Assembly: GCA_016712315.1 (NCBI GenBank)
Contig: JADJRG010000022.1
Span: 558,001-622,000 of the forward strand
Origin: Nannocystis sp.
GTDB taxonomy: Bacteria; Myxococcota_A; Polyangia; Nannocystales; Nannocystaceae
Reading direction: 5' to 3'
DNA: 64,000 nt
Positions 1 to 8,014 of the stretch are shown piece by piece. Within the stretch, counting starts at the first letter, position 1. Every line of letters starts with the position of its first letter. The notes under the pieces are model-generated. The model ran no database searches and was not told the DNA's origin. It saw nothing but the letters and a program-made list of their open reading frames with translations. Position numbers and translations under genes: made by a program.

Positions 1-451
1 GATCCGCGCCTGCGCCGCCCTCACCCTCGCCCTCACCGCCACCGAGGCGCACGCCCACGCCCTGCTCGCCCTCCTCCACGACCCCGCCAGCCGCGTCCGC
101 GCGGCCGCAGCCCTCGCCCTACGCGCCTATCCGCGCCCGATCCCCCCGCGAGGCCGCGCCCACCTCGCCCACCTCAGCGAGAGCGACCGCGATCCCCACG
201 TACGCGCCGCCGCCCGCCTCGCCTACCACGCCCTCGAACAACCCCACAGCGCGCCCCCCACCCTCACCTGGTACAGCGCCCCCGCGCAGCGCCCCGGCTG
301 GCTCCTCCTCGAGATCGACGGCCAAAGCGCCGCTGCCCCTGCGTTCACCCTCGCTGGAGTCACTTGGACCTTGCTCCCCGGCCCCGGCGTGGTCCTCCTG
401 CCCCAGCAGTTCGATCCGGCGGACCTTGAGCTCGACGACATCGACGAGTGA
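1..451 (+). CDS. C-terminal part of a HEAT-repeat-like protein (5' end outside window)
   Basis: The frame is open from base 2 to the TGA at 449-451 and has no start codon inside the window, so only about 149 C-terminal residues are visible. Two Ala/Leu/Arg-rich helical units are visible, each containing a D-P-x-x-x-V-R-A-A-A core (DPASRVRAAAALAL and DPHVRAAARLA), which is the signature of HEAT/PBS-lyase-type scaffolds. After them comes a beta-rich tail with several Trp residues and an acidic end (LELDDIDE). HEAT scaffolds bind protein partners; no partner can be named. The codon use matches the neighbours. The call rests only on the repeat pattern. Confidence 0.6.
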   Translation, partial: IRACAALTLALTATEAHAHALLALLHDPASRVRAAAALALRAYPRPIPPRGRAHLAHLSESDRDPHVRAAARLAYHALEQPHSAPPTLTWYSAPAQRPGWLLLEIDGQSAAAPAFTLAGVTWTLLPGPGVVLLPQQFDPADLELDDIDE

Positions 452-475
452 TCGCCCGCGCTCGCCCGATGTCAC

Positions 476-512
476 GAATTAAAACATTTTTCACAGCCAC
501 GCTATAGATCCG
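476..512 (+). promoter_or_regulatory. AT-rich island, possible promoter of the ECF sigma gene
   Basis: In a genome where nearly every 60-base stretch is very GC-rich, this segment between the HEAT-like gene and the sigma factor gene is strikingly AT-rich. It contains TATAGA at 503-508, a fair -10 match, but no good -35 hexamer 16-18 bases upstream. It lies 105-140 bases upstream of the sigma start. The promoter role is inferred from composition and position only. Confidence 0.3.
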
Positions 513-616
513 AACAGCCAACGCGTCCCTCCGCGCCTCAGCCCCGGCCAGTCGTAGCAACCACCTACGATCATTCAAAAAACCTCGATCCCCTCGCGCT
601 TGCAGTGCAGGGCCGC

Positions 617-1183
617 ATGAACCTCACCTCCGCGTCCACCTGTGACGAGTTCATGAGCCTCACCCAGCCGCACCTCCGCGATCTCACCCGCACCGGCATG
701 CGCCTCACCCGGCAGCCCGCGGAGTGCAACGATCTCGTGCAAGAGACCCTGCTGAAGGCGTGGAGCAAGCGCGATCGTTTTGACCCGCGCGGCAACCTCG
801 GCGCCTGGCTCTCCCGGATCCTCATCAACACCTTCATCTCCAACTACCGCCACCAGCGCGTCGTCGCCGCCGCCGCCGCCCGCTCCGATCTGGTCGAGCA
901 CCTCTTCGACCGCCAACGCCTCGCCGACGCCGATGATCCCGCCGAGTGTTGGCACCGCAGCGAGCTCGCCGACGAGGTGCTCCAGGCCCTCCGCGCCCTC
1001 CCGCCGGCCTTCCGCGAGATCGTCGAGCTCATCGACCTCCACGGCCTCGCCTACCGCGACGCCGCTGATCGCCTCGGCATTCCGGTCGGCACCGTCATGA
1101 GCCGCCTCCACCGCGCCCGCCGCCTCCTCCGCGATCAGCTCCGCCTCTACGCCCGCGAACACGGCCTCGGCCTCGCCGCCTAA
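617..1183 (+). CDS. RNA polymerase sigma factor, ECF (sigma-70 family) subgroup
   Basis: The protein has 188 residues from the ATG; an in-frame GTG at 605 would add four. Region 2 is visible as RxPAECNDLVQETLLKAW followed by FDPRGNLGAWLSRILINTF. Region 4 is visible as LPPAFREIVELIDLHGLAYRDAA and then the helix-turn-helix GIPVGTVMSRLHRARRLL. Only regions 2 and 4 are present, joined by a short linker, as is usual for ECF sigma factors that answer extracytoplasmic or stress signals. No anti-sigma factor gene is adjacent: upstream is the HEAT-like gene and downstream, 28 bases away, is dinB. The inducing signal and the target promoters cannot be read from the sequence. Confidence 0.93.
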   Translation: MNLTSASTCDEFMSLTQPHLRDLTRTGMRLTRQPAECNDLVQETLLKAWSKRDRFDPRGNLGAWLSRILINTFISNYRHQRVVAAAAARSDLVEHLFDRQRLADADDPAECWHRSELADEVLQALRALPPAFREIVELIDLHGLAYRDAADRLGIPVGTVMSRLHRARRLLRDQLRLYAREHGLGLAA

Positions 1184-1211
1184 GCGCCGCCGTCGCCGCT
1201 ATGCTCCGCCC

Positions 1212-2450
1212 GTGGCCGGGCCGATCTTGCACGTCGACATGGACGCCTTCTTCGCGTCCGTCGAGGTCCGCGACGATCCGAGCCTGCGCGGTCGACCCGT
1301 GCTCGTCGGCGGCGCGGGTCGGCGCGGCGTCGTCGCCGCCGCCAGCTATGAAGCCCGACGCTTCGGCTGCCGCTCCGCCCAGCCGATGGCCCACGCCCTG
1401 CGCCTGTGCCCGCAGGCCGTCGTGATCTGGCCGCGCCACGACGCCTACGCCGCCGCCTCCCGCCAAGTCTTCGCGATCTTCGCCCGCTTCTCCCCCCTCG
1501 TCGAAGGCCTCTCGATCGACGAAGCCTTCATCGATCTCGACGGCACCCAGCGCCTCTGGGGCCCGCCGCGCGCGGTCGCGGAGGCGATCCGCGCCGCCGT
1601 CCGCGCCGAGATCGGGCTGACCTGCTCCGTCGGGATCTCGAGCGTCAAGTTCATCGCCAAGATCGCCAGCGGCATGAACAAGCCCGACGGCCTCACCGAG
1701 ATCCATCGCGGCGACGAGCTCGACTTCCTCGCCCCCCTGCCGATCGGCGCGCTCTGGGGGGTCGGCCCGCGCACCGAGGCGCGGCTGCTCCAGCGAGGGA
1801 TCCGCACGGTCGGCGACCTCCGGCGCCTCGGCGAGGCGACCCTCATCGAGTGGTTCGGCGCGCACGGCCAGCACCTGCACCGCCTCAGCCGCGCGCAGGA
1901 CGACCGCGCCGTGATCCCCGACCGCGCCGCCAAGTCGATCAGCCACGAGGACACCTACGAGCGCGATCTGATCGGCGAGGACGCCCTCCGTCGGCACCTG
2001 CTCAGCCAAGCGACGCGCGTCGCCGACCGCCTCGTCGCCCAGGGCCTGCGCGCGCGGGTCGTGCACCTCAAGATCCGCGACAGCGCCTTCGTCACCGAGA
2101 GCCGCCAGTGCACCCTGCCTCGCGCCACCGACGAGCAGCGCGAGATCTACGCCGCCGCGTGCCGCCTGCTCGCCACCGTCGAGACCGACGAGCGCGGCTT
2201 TCGCCTCACCGGAGTCGGCGTCGCCAGCTTCGAGTCAGCCCACACCACAGCCCAGCTCGACCTGCTCCCGCCCACGCCGACGGCCGCGCGCGGAGCCGCG
2301 CTCCAGACCGTCCTGTCCGCCGTACGCGAGCGCTTCGGCCACCAAGCCCTCTTCCCCGCCGCGGCCGGCGCCGAGCGGCGCCCCGACACGACCGGCGCCA
2401 TCTCCGAGAGCCTCCCCCAGCCGCACCGGCCCCCGCCCAAGCGCCCCTGA
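1212..2450 (+). CDS. dinB: DNA polymerase IV (Y-family translesion polymerase)
   Basis: The protein has 412 residues and starts at a GTG. The N-terminus ILHVDMDAFFASVEVRDDP carries the first catalytic Asp. SIDEAFIDLDGT near residue 100 carries the second acidic pair. Further on come the thumb helix-hairpin-helix (LWGVGPRTEARLLQRGIRTVGDL) and the little-finger domain (KSISHEDTY). Y-family polymerases bypass damaged bases with low fidelity. The last 30 or so residues are Pro/Arg-rich, where the clamp-binding motif usually sits, but no clear clamp-binding QxxLxLF-type motif is evident. No LexA box was recognised upstream. It is probably co-transcribed with the ECF sigma gene, since the gap is only 28 bases. 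Confidence 0.95.
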   Translation: MAGPILHVDMDAFFASVEVRDDPSLRGRPVLVGGAGRRGVVAAASYEARRFGCRSAQPMAHALRLCPQAVVIWPRHDAYAAASRQVFAIFARFSPLVEGLSIDEAFIDLDGTQRLWGPPRAVAEAIRAAVRAEIGLTCSVGISSVKFIAKIASGMNKPDGLTEIHRGDELDFLAPLPIGALWGVGPRTEARLLQRGIRTVGDLRRLGEATLIEWFGAHGQHLHRLSRAQDDRAVIPDRAAKSISHEDTYERDLIGEDALRRHLLSQATRVADRLVAQGLRARVVHLKIRDSAFVTESRQCTLPRATDEQREIYAAACRLLATVETDERGFRLTGVGVASFESAHTTAQLDLLPPTPTAARGAALQTVLSAVRERFGHQALFPAAAGAERRPDTTGAISESLPQPHRPPPKRP

Positions 2451-2532
2451 GCGGCCGCGCCTCACCGCGACGATCGCCCGCCGAGATCACCGCGGCGAAC
2501 GCCCGCGCTACACTGCCCTCCAGGCGCTCGTC

Positions 2533-3072
2533 ATGCACAAAAGCCCCGCCCTCGCCCGCTCGCGCGCCCTCGCCGTCCTGCTCGCCTTCGCCGGCGCCGC
2601 CTGCACCGCCCCTCCCGAGCCCCTCTCCGCCAAGCCGGGCGATCTCGCCCCCGTCTTTGAGGCCCCCGATCTCCAAGGCGTCACCGTCTCGCTCAGCGCC
2701 CTCCGCGGCAGCGTCGTCCTGCTCAACGTCTGGGCCACCTGGTGCGAGCCTTGCCGCGAGGAGCTCCCGGAGCTCGCCCGCCTGGCCGCGCGCCACCGCG
2801 AAGGCGGCCTCGTCGTGCTCGGCGTCAGCGTCGACGGCCTCAAGGCCCAAGACGAGCTCCGCCGCCTCGTCGACGCCTCCGGGGTCACCTACCCGATCCT
2901 CCTCGATCCACGCAGCACCATCGTCCCGAAGCTCAAGATCGTCGGCTTCCCGACGACCGTGCTCATCGATCGTCAAGGCGTCCTCCGCTGGCGCCAAGAG
3001 GGCCTCATCAGCAAGGGCGACCCGGCGCTCGCCGCGGCGATCGAGTCCGCCCTCGCCGCCGACTCGACCTAG
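2533..3072 (+). CDS. TlpA/ResA-like thioredoxin-fold lipoprotein
   Basis: The protein has 179 residues. The N-terminus has a hydrophobic signal (LAVLLAFAG) followed by a Cys in a lipobox-like GAAC, so it is probably membrane-anchored and faces the periplasm; Gly at -3 is unusual for a lipobox. The thioredoxin fold follows: GDLAPVFEAPDLQG, then NVWATWCEPCREELP with the redox-active CxxC, then GVSVDG and the cis-Pro region GFPTTVLID. TlpA/ResA proteins reduce disulfides of apocytochromes or other extracytoplasmic proteins. No cytochrome maturation genes are nearby, so the partner is unknown. It converges on ftsH with 13 bases between the stops. Confidence 0.9.
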   Translation: MHKSPALARSRALAVLLAFAGAACTAPPEPLSAKPGDLAPVFEAPDLQGVTVSLSALRGSVVLLNVWATWCEPCREELPELARLAARHREGGLVVLGVSVDGLKAQDELRRLVDASGVTYPILLDPRSTIVPKLKIVGFPTTVLIDRQGVLRWRQEGLISKGDPALAAAIESALAADST

Positions 3073-3085
3073 TAGACGATCGACC

Positions 3086-5008
3086 TCACGCGGTCGGCTC
3101 GGCGACCAGCGCCCCTGCCACCGGCTCTGGCCCGCTCACGCGCGCCTCTTCGTTGCTGCGGCGCATCGTCCGCGCCCGGCGCAGGGGAGGCAACATCCGC
3201 CCGGCGATCACCTCACGCACCTCCTGCACCGTCAGCACCTCGCGCTCGACCAACGCCTTCGCCAGCGCCTCGAGCGACGCGAAGTGCTCCTTCAGGATCC
3301 CGCGGGAGCGCTCGTACTGGCGGATGATCAGCGCGTGCACCTCGTGATCGATCGCCTGCGCCGTCGACTCCGAGTAGCTCGCCGACTGCTGGATATCGCG
3401 GCCGAGGAACGGCTGCGACTCCCCCTTCGCGTACGAGATCGGCCCGAGCGCGTCGCTCATGCCCCACTCGCAGATCATCCGGCGCGCCAAGCTCGTCGCC
3501 CGCTCGATGTCGTTGCTCGCGCCCGTCGTCTTCTGGCCGTCCAGCGCCAGCTCCTCCGCGATCCGCCCGCCCATCAAGATCGCGATCTGCGCCTCCGCGT
3601 GATCGCGATCGATGCTGTAGCGATCCTCCTCTGGGAGCTGCTGCGTCACCCCCAGCGCGCGCCCGCGCGGGATGATCGTCACCTTGTGGATCGGATCCAC
3701 GTGGCTGGTCGGCAGCATCATCGTCACCAGCGTGTGGCCCGCCTCGTGCCACGCGGTCGTCCAGCGCTCCTTCTCCGAGATGATCGCCGAGCGCCGCTCC
3801 GAGCCCATCAGCACCTTATCCTTCGCCCGGTCGAAGTCGTCCTCGTGCACCCGATCGCGGCCCTCGCGGGCGGCCAACAAAGCTGCCTCATTGACCAGGT
3901 TCTCGAGGTCAGCCCCCGAGAACCCCGGCGTACCGCGGGCGATCAGCCCCAGATCGATCTCATCCGCCATCGGCACCCGGCGCGTGTGCACCTTCAGGAT
4001 CGCCTCCCGGCCGCCGACGTCGGGCAGCCCCACGACGATCCGCCGGTCGAAGCGCCCCGGCCGCAGCAGCGCCGGGTCGAGCACGTCCGGGCGGTTCGTC
4101 GCCGCCACCAGGATCACCCCGTCGTTGCCCTCAAAGCCGTCCATCTCGACCAAGAGCTGGTTCAGCGTCTGCTCGCGCTCGTCGTGGCCGCCGCCCAGGC
4201 CGGCGCCGCGGTGGCGCCCGACCGCGTCGATCTCGTCGATAAAGATAATGCACGGCGCGTTCTTCTTGCCCTGCTCGAAGAGGTCACGCACCCGGCTCGC
4301 GCCGACGCCCACGAACATCTCCACGAAGTCGGAGCCCGAGATGCTGAAGAACGCGACCCCCGCCTCGCCCGCGATCGCCTTCGCCAGCAGCGTCTTGCCC
4401 GTCCCTGGCGGCCCCATCAGCAGCACCCCCTTCGGGATCCGCCCGCCCACCCGCGTGTACTTCCGCGTGTCGCGGAGGAAGTCGATGATCTCCTCCACGT
4501 CCTCGCGCGCCTCGTCGACCCCTGCCACGTCTTTGAAGGTGATCTTCGTGTGGTGCTCGTTCAGCAGCCGCGCCCGGCTCTTGCCGAAGCTCATCGCCCG
4601 ACCGCCGCCCGCCTGCATCTGCCGCATAAACATCACCATCAGCACGACGATGAAGATCATCGGCAACCACATCAGCGCGAACTGGAGGAACGCGCTGTCC
4701 TCCTCCGGCTCGACCTTAAAGTCGATCCCCTTCTCGCTGAGCTTGGTGTACAGCCCCTCCGTGAGCGGCCCGGTGACCTCGTAGGTCTTGCCCGCCAGCT
4801 CATACGAGATGCCCACGTGCGCCGGGTGCACCTCGATCTTCAGGGTCGTGTTGCCCTTCAGCGACTCCCAGTCGCCCTCCACCACCTCCATGAACTTGGC
4901 GTAGCTGATCTGCTTCACCTCCTGGCTGGTGTTGAGCATGTTGGCGAGCGCCAGCACGGCGACGATCAGGACCAGCCAAACGAGGAGGGTTTTAGTCTGC
5001 TGCTTCAC
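3086..5008 (-). CDS. ftsH: ATP-dependent zinc metalloprotease FtsH
   Basis: The protein has 640 residues, a normal length for the family. Two transmembrane helices flank a periplasmic domain: one near residues 8-26 (VWLVLIVAVLALANML) and one near 110-130 (FALMWLPMIFIVVLMVMFM). The AAA domain shows Walker A GPPGTGKT, Walker B IIFIDEIDA and the second region of homology LRPGRFDRRI. The peptidase domain has the zinc motif HEAGH and the downstream Asp in SNDIERATSLARRM. FtsH degrades unassembled or regulatory membrane and cytosolic proteins. It lies just downstream of tilS on the same strand with a 57-base gap; tilS and ftsH are neighbours in many bacteria, which supports both calls. Confidence 0.98.
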   Translation of the reverse strand: MKQQTKTLLVWLVLIVAVLALANMLNTSQEVKQISYAKFMEVVEGDWESLKGNTTLKIEVHPAHVGISYELAGKTYEVTGPLTEGLYTKLSEKGIDFKVEPEEDSAFLQFALMWLPMIFIVVLMVMFMRQMQAGGGRAMSFGKSRARLLNEHHTKITFKDVAGVDEAREDVEEIIDFLRDTRKYTRVGGRIPKGVLLMGPPGTGKTLLAKAIAGEAGVAFFSISGSDFVEMFVGVGASRVRDLFEQGKKNAPCIIFIDEIDAVGRHRGAGLGGGHDEREQTLNQLLVEMDGFEGNDGVILVAATNRPDVLDPALLRPGRFDRRIVVGLPDVGGREAILKVHTRRVPMADEIDLGLIARGTPGFSGADLENLVNEAALLAAREGRDRVHEDDFDRAKDKVLMGSERRSAIISEKERWTTAWHEAGHTLVTMMLPTSHVDPIHKVTIIPRGRALGVTQQLPEEDRYSIDRDHAEAQIAILMGGRIAEELALDGQKTTGASNDIERATSLARRMICEWGMSDALGPISYAKGESQPFLGRDIQQSASYSESTAQAIDHEVHALIIRQYERSRGILKEHFASLEALAKALVEREVLTVQEVREVIAGRMLPPLRRARTMRRSNEEARVSGPEPVAGALVAEPTA

Positions 5009-5065
5009 GATAGAGGGCGCGGGGCGGCCGCAGGTGTCGCAGCATAGCCCTGGCCCCCAGGAGGG

Positions 5066-6157
5066 TCAATGGTTGGCCCGCCCCCCGTCCCGCTCCGGTC
5101 GCACGAGCAGCCCGATCGGCCCCAATTCCAGCCGGATCCCCCCTGCCAGCGACCACTGACGGGGCGCGAGCGCTGCCTCTGTGCCGCCGATCGCCGCGGC
5201 CCGCGCCATGATCGCGCGATCGATCGCCTCCACGCTCGCGCTCCCCAGCTCCGCCGCCGCGTCGACGCGCAGCCCCGCCTCATCATCACCACCGTCACCA
5301 CCACCATCACCGGGCGACCCTGCCGTCGCGCCCGCGCCACGCGCGATGATCCGCCGCAGCACCCGCCAGCGGATCGCCCGCGGCAGCCCTTCAAAGCCCA
5401 CCAGCGACCACCCCGCCGCGCCCCGCCGCCCCGCCTCCTCGCGCGCGGCCCAGCCCGCCAGCGCGTCCTCTGCGTCGCGCGCCTGCCCCGTCAGCGCCGA
5501 GATCGCCCGCTCCAGCCGCGGGTTCCGGGCGCGCAGCCGCGGCAGCACCGCCTCCCGCAGCTCCACCCGCAGGTGCCGCTCGTCGTGGTTCGTCGGGTCA
5601 TCGATCGCCACCAGCCCCAGCCGCCCGCACAGCGCCGCCGCCTCCGCCCGCGTGATCCGCAGCAGCGGCCGCAGCCACCGCCCCTCGATCGCCGCCATAC
5701 CCGCCAGTCCTTCGAGACCTGCCCCTCGGACCATGTGCATCAAGACAGTCTCCGCCTGGTCCGTCGCCGTGTGCCCGAGCGCGATCCAGTCGGCCCCGCA
5801 GCCCGCCGCCAGCGCCTCCAGCGCCGCCCGGCGCGCCCGCCGCGCCCGCGCCGGCAGCCCCGCTCCGACCGCCAGCTCCAGCCGCGCCCCGACGAACGGC
5901 AGCCCCCGCCGCGCCGCCAGCGCCGCCACCTGCGCCGCCTCCAGCGCCGAGCTCGCCCGCAGCCCGTGGTCCACGTGGCCCACCGCGAGCGTCACCTCCA
6001 AGCTCGGCGCCAGCAGCTCCATCACCCCTAGCAGCGCCAGCGAGTCCGGGCCGCCCGAGCAGGCGATCAGCACCCGCCCCCCCCTCAGCCACCCCGCCCC
6101 GCCGCCGTCGCCCGCACAGAGGGCCCGGCGGGCCTCGCCGACGGCGCGCGCGATCAT
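5066..6157 (-). CDS. tilS: tRNA(Ile)-lysidine synthase
   Basis: The protein has 363 residues from the ATG at 6157; an in-frame GTG at 6175 would add six. The PP-loop ATP pyrophosphatase motif is clear (VLIACSGGPDSLALL), followed by VGHVDHGLR and LGHTATDQAETVLM, both typical of TilS. The enzyme modifies the wobble C34 of tRNA-Ile(CAU) to lysidine so that it reads AUA and is charged with Ile. The C-terminal part contains a Gly/Asp-rich insert (DGGGDGGDDEAG), probably a flexible loop. It is oriented like ftsH and is probably co-transcribed with it. Its start faces the divergent DUF6178 gene 47 bases away, so the two share a short promoter region. Confidence 0.95.
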   Translation of the reverse strand: MIARAVGEARRALCAGDGGGAGWLRGGRVLIACSGGPDSLALLGVMELLAPSLEVTLAVGHVDHGLRASSALEAAQVAALAARRGLPFVGARLELAVGAGLPARARRARRAALEALAAGCGADWIALGHTATDQAETVLMHMVRGAGLEGLAGMAAIEGRWLRPLLRITRAEAAALCGRLGLVAIDDPTNHDERHLRVELREAVLPRLRARNPRLERAISALTGQARDAEDALAGWAAREEAGRRGAAGWSLVGFEGLPRAIRWRVLRRIIARGAGATAGSPGDGGGDGGDDEAGLRVDAAAELGSASVEAIDRAIMARAAAIGGTEAALAPRQWSLAGGIRLELGPIGLLVRPERDGGRANH

Positions 6158-6204
6158 CGGGTGACGAGGTGGCACGAGATCGCCGCGATGATACCTTCCC
6201 GCCG

Positions 6205-7959
6205 ATGAGCGCGCCCACTCGCCCCCCGATCGCCGAAGACACCGAGCTCGACTCGGCCCGCATCGAGGACGAGCTCGCCCTCGCCCTCAAGGATCCGCTC
6301 AGCCTCGACGACCGCGACGACCTCGACGTCTTCGTCCCCTCGATCCCCGCGCCCACCTTCTTCCAGCTCGCCCGCCACCTCCACAGCGAAGGCCGCCTCG
6401 ATCTGCTCTTCCCCCACGCCACCGCCGATCAGCTCACCGCGACCCTCGATCTAGGCGCCTGGGACGGCGATCAGCTCGACGTCATCAAGGTCCGCGAGTG
6501 GTGCACCGCCATCGTCACCACCTACGAGGCCGCCCCGCGCGGCGCGCTCGCCCGCCTCGTCACCGCCATGGATCCTGAGCTGTGGACCTACGCCGTGCTC
6601 CCCGGCACCGCCATCCACGAGCTCGATCCCGACGACGAGGACGCCCGCGACCTCGCCTTCCAGGACCTCCCCGGCCTCTTCACCTACGAGACCCCCGACG
6701 GCGTCTTCGCCCTCAGCATGCCCGACGATCCCTTCGGCCGCGCCGCCGCCCGGATCGTCGACGCCATCTACCACGACGATCTCGCCCTCGGCCGCGAGCT
6801 CATCGTCGCCACCCGCGCCGCCCTCGCCTCCGCCGTCGAGGAGGACCTCCTGCGCTGGCGCAGCGGCCGCCTCGCCGACCTCGGCTTCGTCCCCTGGGAG
6901 GAGGCCATGAAGCTGCTCCGCCCGCTCCCACGCGAGCAAGCGCTCGCCCGCCGCGGCGTCGCCCCGCCCGCCAGCGCCCCCGCCGCCTCGCCCCCGCCCG
7001 CCACCATCCCCAAGTCCGCCCGCCTCCTCCACGCCGTCTTCAGCCGCCTCGATCCCGCCGAGCAGGGCCTCCGCGCCCGCGAGCTCGCGCTGCTCGCCAA
7101 CGAGCTGATCTCCGCCCAGCGCCTCCCCCCTGGCGAGCTCGTCGCGCAGGAGCGCGTCCTCGGCCAAGCCCACGCCACCCTCACCCTCGCCCTCGAGCTG
7201 CTCGCACCAGCATGTCCCGAAGGACATGACCGTGAGGCCTTCCTCGCCGAGCGCCTCATCGCCCTCGGCCTGCGCGACCTCTTCCGCGTCGGCTACGGCG
7301 CCCTCGACAAGGTGCGCGCCGCCGCCCTCGCCCTCCACCGCGGCGGCCGCGTCTCCCTCGCCGCCGTCGGCTCCCTCCTCGATCGCCCCTGGGGCCCCGC
7401 CCTCGCCGCGCTCTGCCAGCGCCTGCCCGCCCTCGCCCTCGAGGGCAACAGCGCCGGGACCCGCCCCATCGCCGGGCTCGCCGATCTCGCCCGCGCCACC
7501 GCCCGCGTCGGCGAAGCTGGCGCCCTCGCCGCCCTCGCCTTTGACCCGCGCGGGTTCGCCCTCGACCCCGCCTGGATCAACCGCGTCGACGATCCCAGCG
7601 GCCTCGCCCTCGGCGATCTCATCCGCACTGCCCTTATCCACAGCCGCCTGCCAGGCGGCCGCGGCCCGCTCGCCCCGCTCATCGCCGACGACCTCCTCTG
7701 GGCCCGCCAAAGCCTCCTCGAGGCCGGCCAGCTCCGCCCCGAGCTCGCCGCCGAGCTACGCGAGCGCTGCGCCGCGATCGGCGCCCCCGAGCACGCTCCT
7801 GTCCTGGGGGACATCCTCCTCCCGCGCCTCGCCGTCGAGCTCGCCGGCCTCGAGCTCGACCAAGAAGGCCGCCCCGATCTCCGCCGCGTCAGCGCCCTCC
7901 TCACCGTCCAGCGCGTCGCCGTCTGGCTGCGCACCGGCCTCGACCGCGCCGACCCCTGA
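6205..7959 (+). CDS. DUF6178 family protein
   Basis: The protein has 584 residues from the ATG at 6205, chosen over an upstream in-frame ATG at 6169 because the latter would overlap the promoter region of tilS. It is soluble and largely helical, rich in Asp/Leu/Ala, with no signal peptide and no transmembrane segment. Recognisable stretches are ARHLHSEGRLDLLFPHAT and LRWRSGRLADLGFVPWEEAM, the latter resembling the conserved core of the DUF6178 proteins of deltaproteobacterial lineages. Their function is unknown. A perfect 18-base hairpin-forming palindrome lies inside the gene at 7211-7228. The family name is from memory of the motif pattern. Confidence 0.7.
   Translation: MSAPTRPPIAEDTELDSARIEDELALALKDPLSLDDRDDLDVFVPSIPAPTFFQLARHLHSEGRLDLLFPHATADQLTATLDLGAWDGDQLDVIKVREWCTAIVTTYEAAPRGALARLVTAMDPELWTYAVLPGTAIHELDPDDEDARDLAFQDLPGLFTYETPDGVFALSMPDDPFGRAAARIVDAIYHDDLALGRELIVATRAALASAVEEDLLRWRSGRLADLGFVPWEEAMKLLRPLPREQALARRGVAPPASAPAASPPPATIPKSARLLHAVFSRLDPAEQGLRARELALLANELISAQRLPPGELVAQERVLGQAHATLTLALELLAPACPEGHDREAFLAERLIALGLRDLFRVGYGALDKVRAAALALHRGGRVSLAAVGSLLDRPWGPALAALCQRLPALALEGNSAGTRPIAGLADLARATARVGEAGALAALAFDPRGFALDPAWINRVDDPSGLALGDLIRTALIHSRLPGGRGPLAPLIADDLLWARQSLLEAGQLRPELAAELRERCAAIGAPEHAPVLGDILLPRLAVELAGLELDQEGRPDLRRVSALLTVQRVAVWLRTGLDRADP
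7211..7228. repeat. Palindrome with 7-base arms and CGAA loop inside the DUF6178 gene
   Basis: CATGTCC and GGACATG flank the tetraloop CGAA. In frame it encodes part of a short loop (APACPEGHDR) between two helical stretches. Related ATGWCCCRA cores occur at 10696, 11442, on the minus strand near 40725, and in the 44-base repeats at 43261. Confidence 0.6.
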
Positions 7960-8014
7960 GCCCCGCGCGGGAGCGAGCGCTGCAAACCCACCAGCGCTGC
8001 TGATATCGTGGGTC

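Noticed and set aside
1406..5047. A 1213-codon open frame on the plus strand over dinB and ftsH
   Set aside because: It overlaps clear genes in other frames and is almost pure Arg/Pro/His, which is what an alternative frame gives in very GC-rich DNA.
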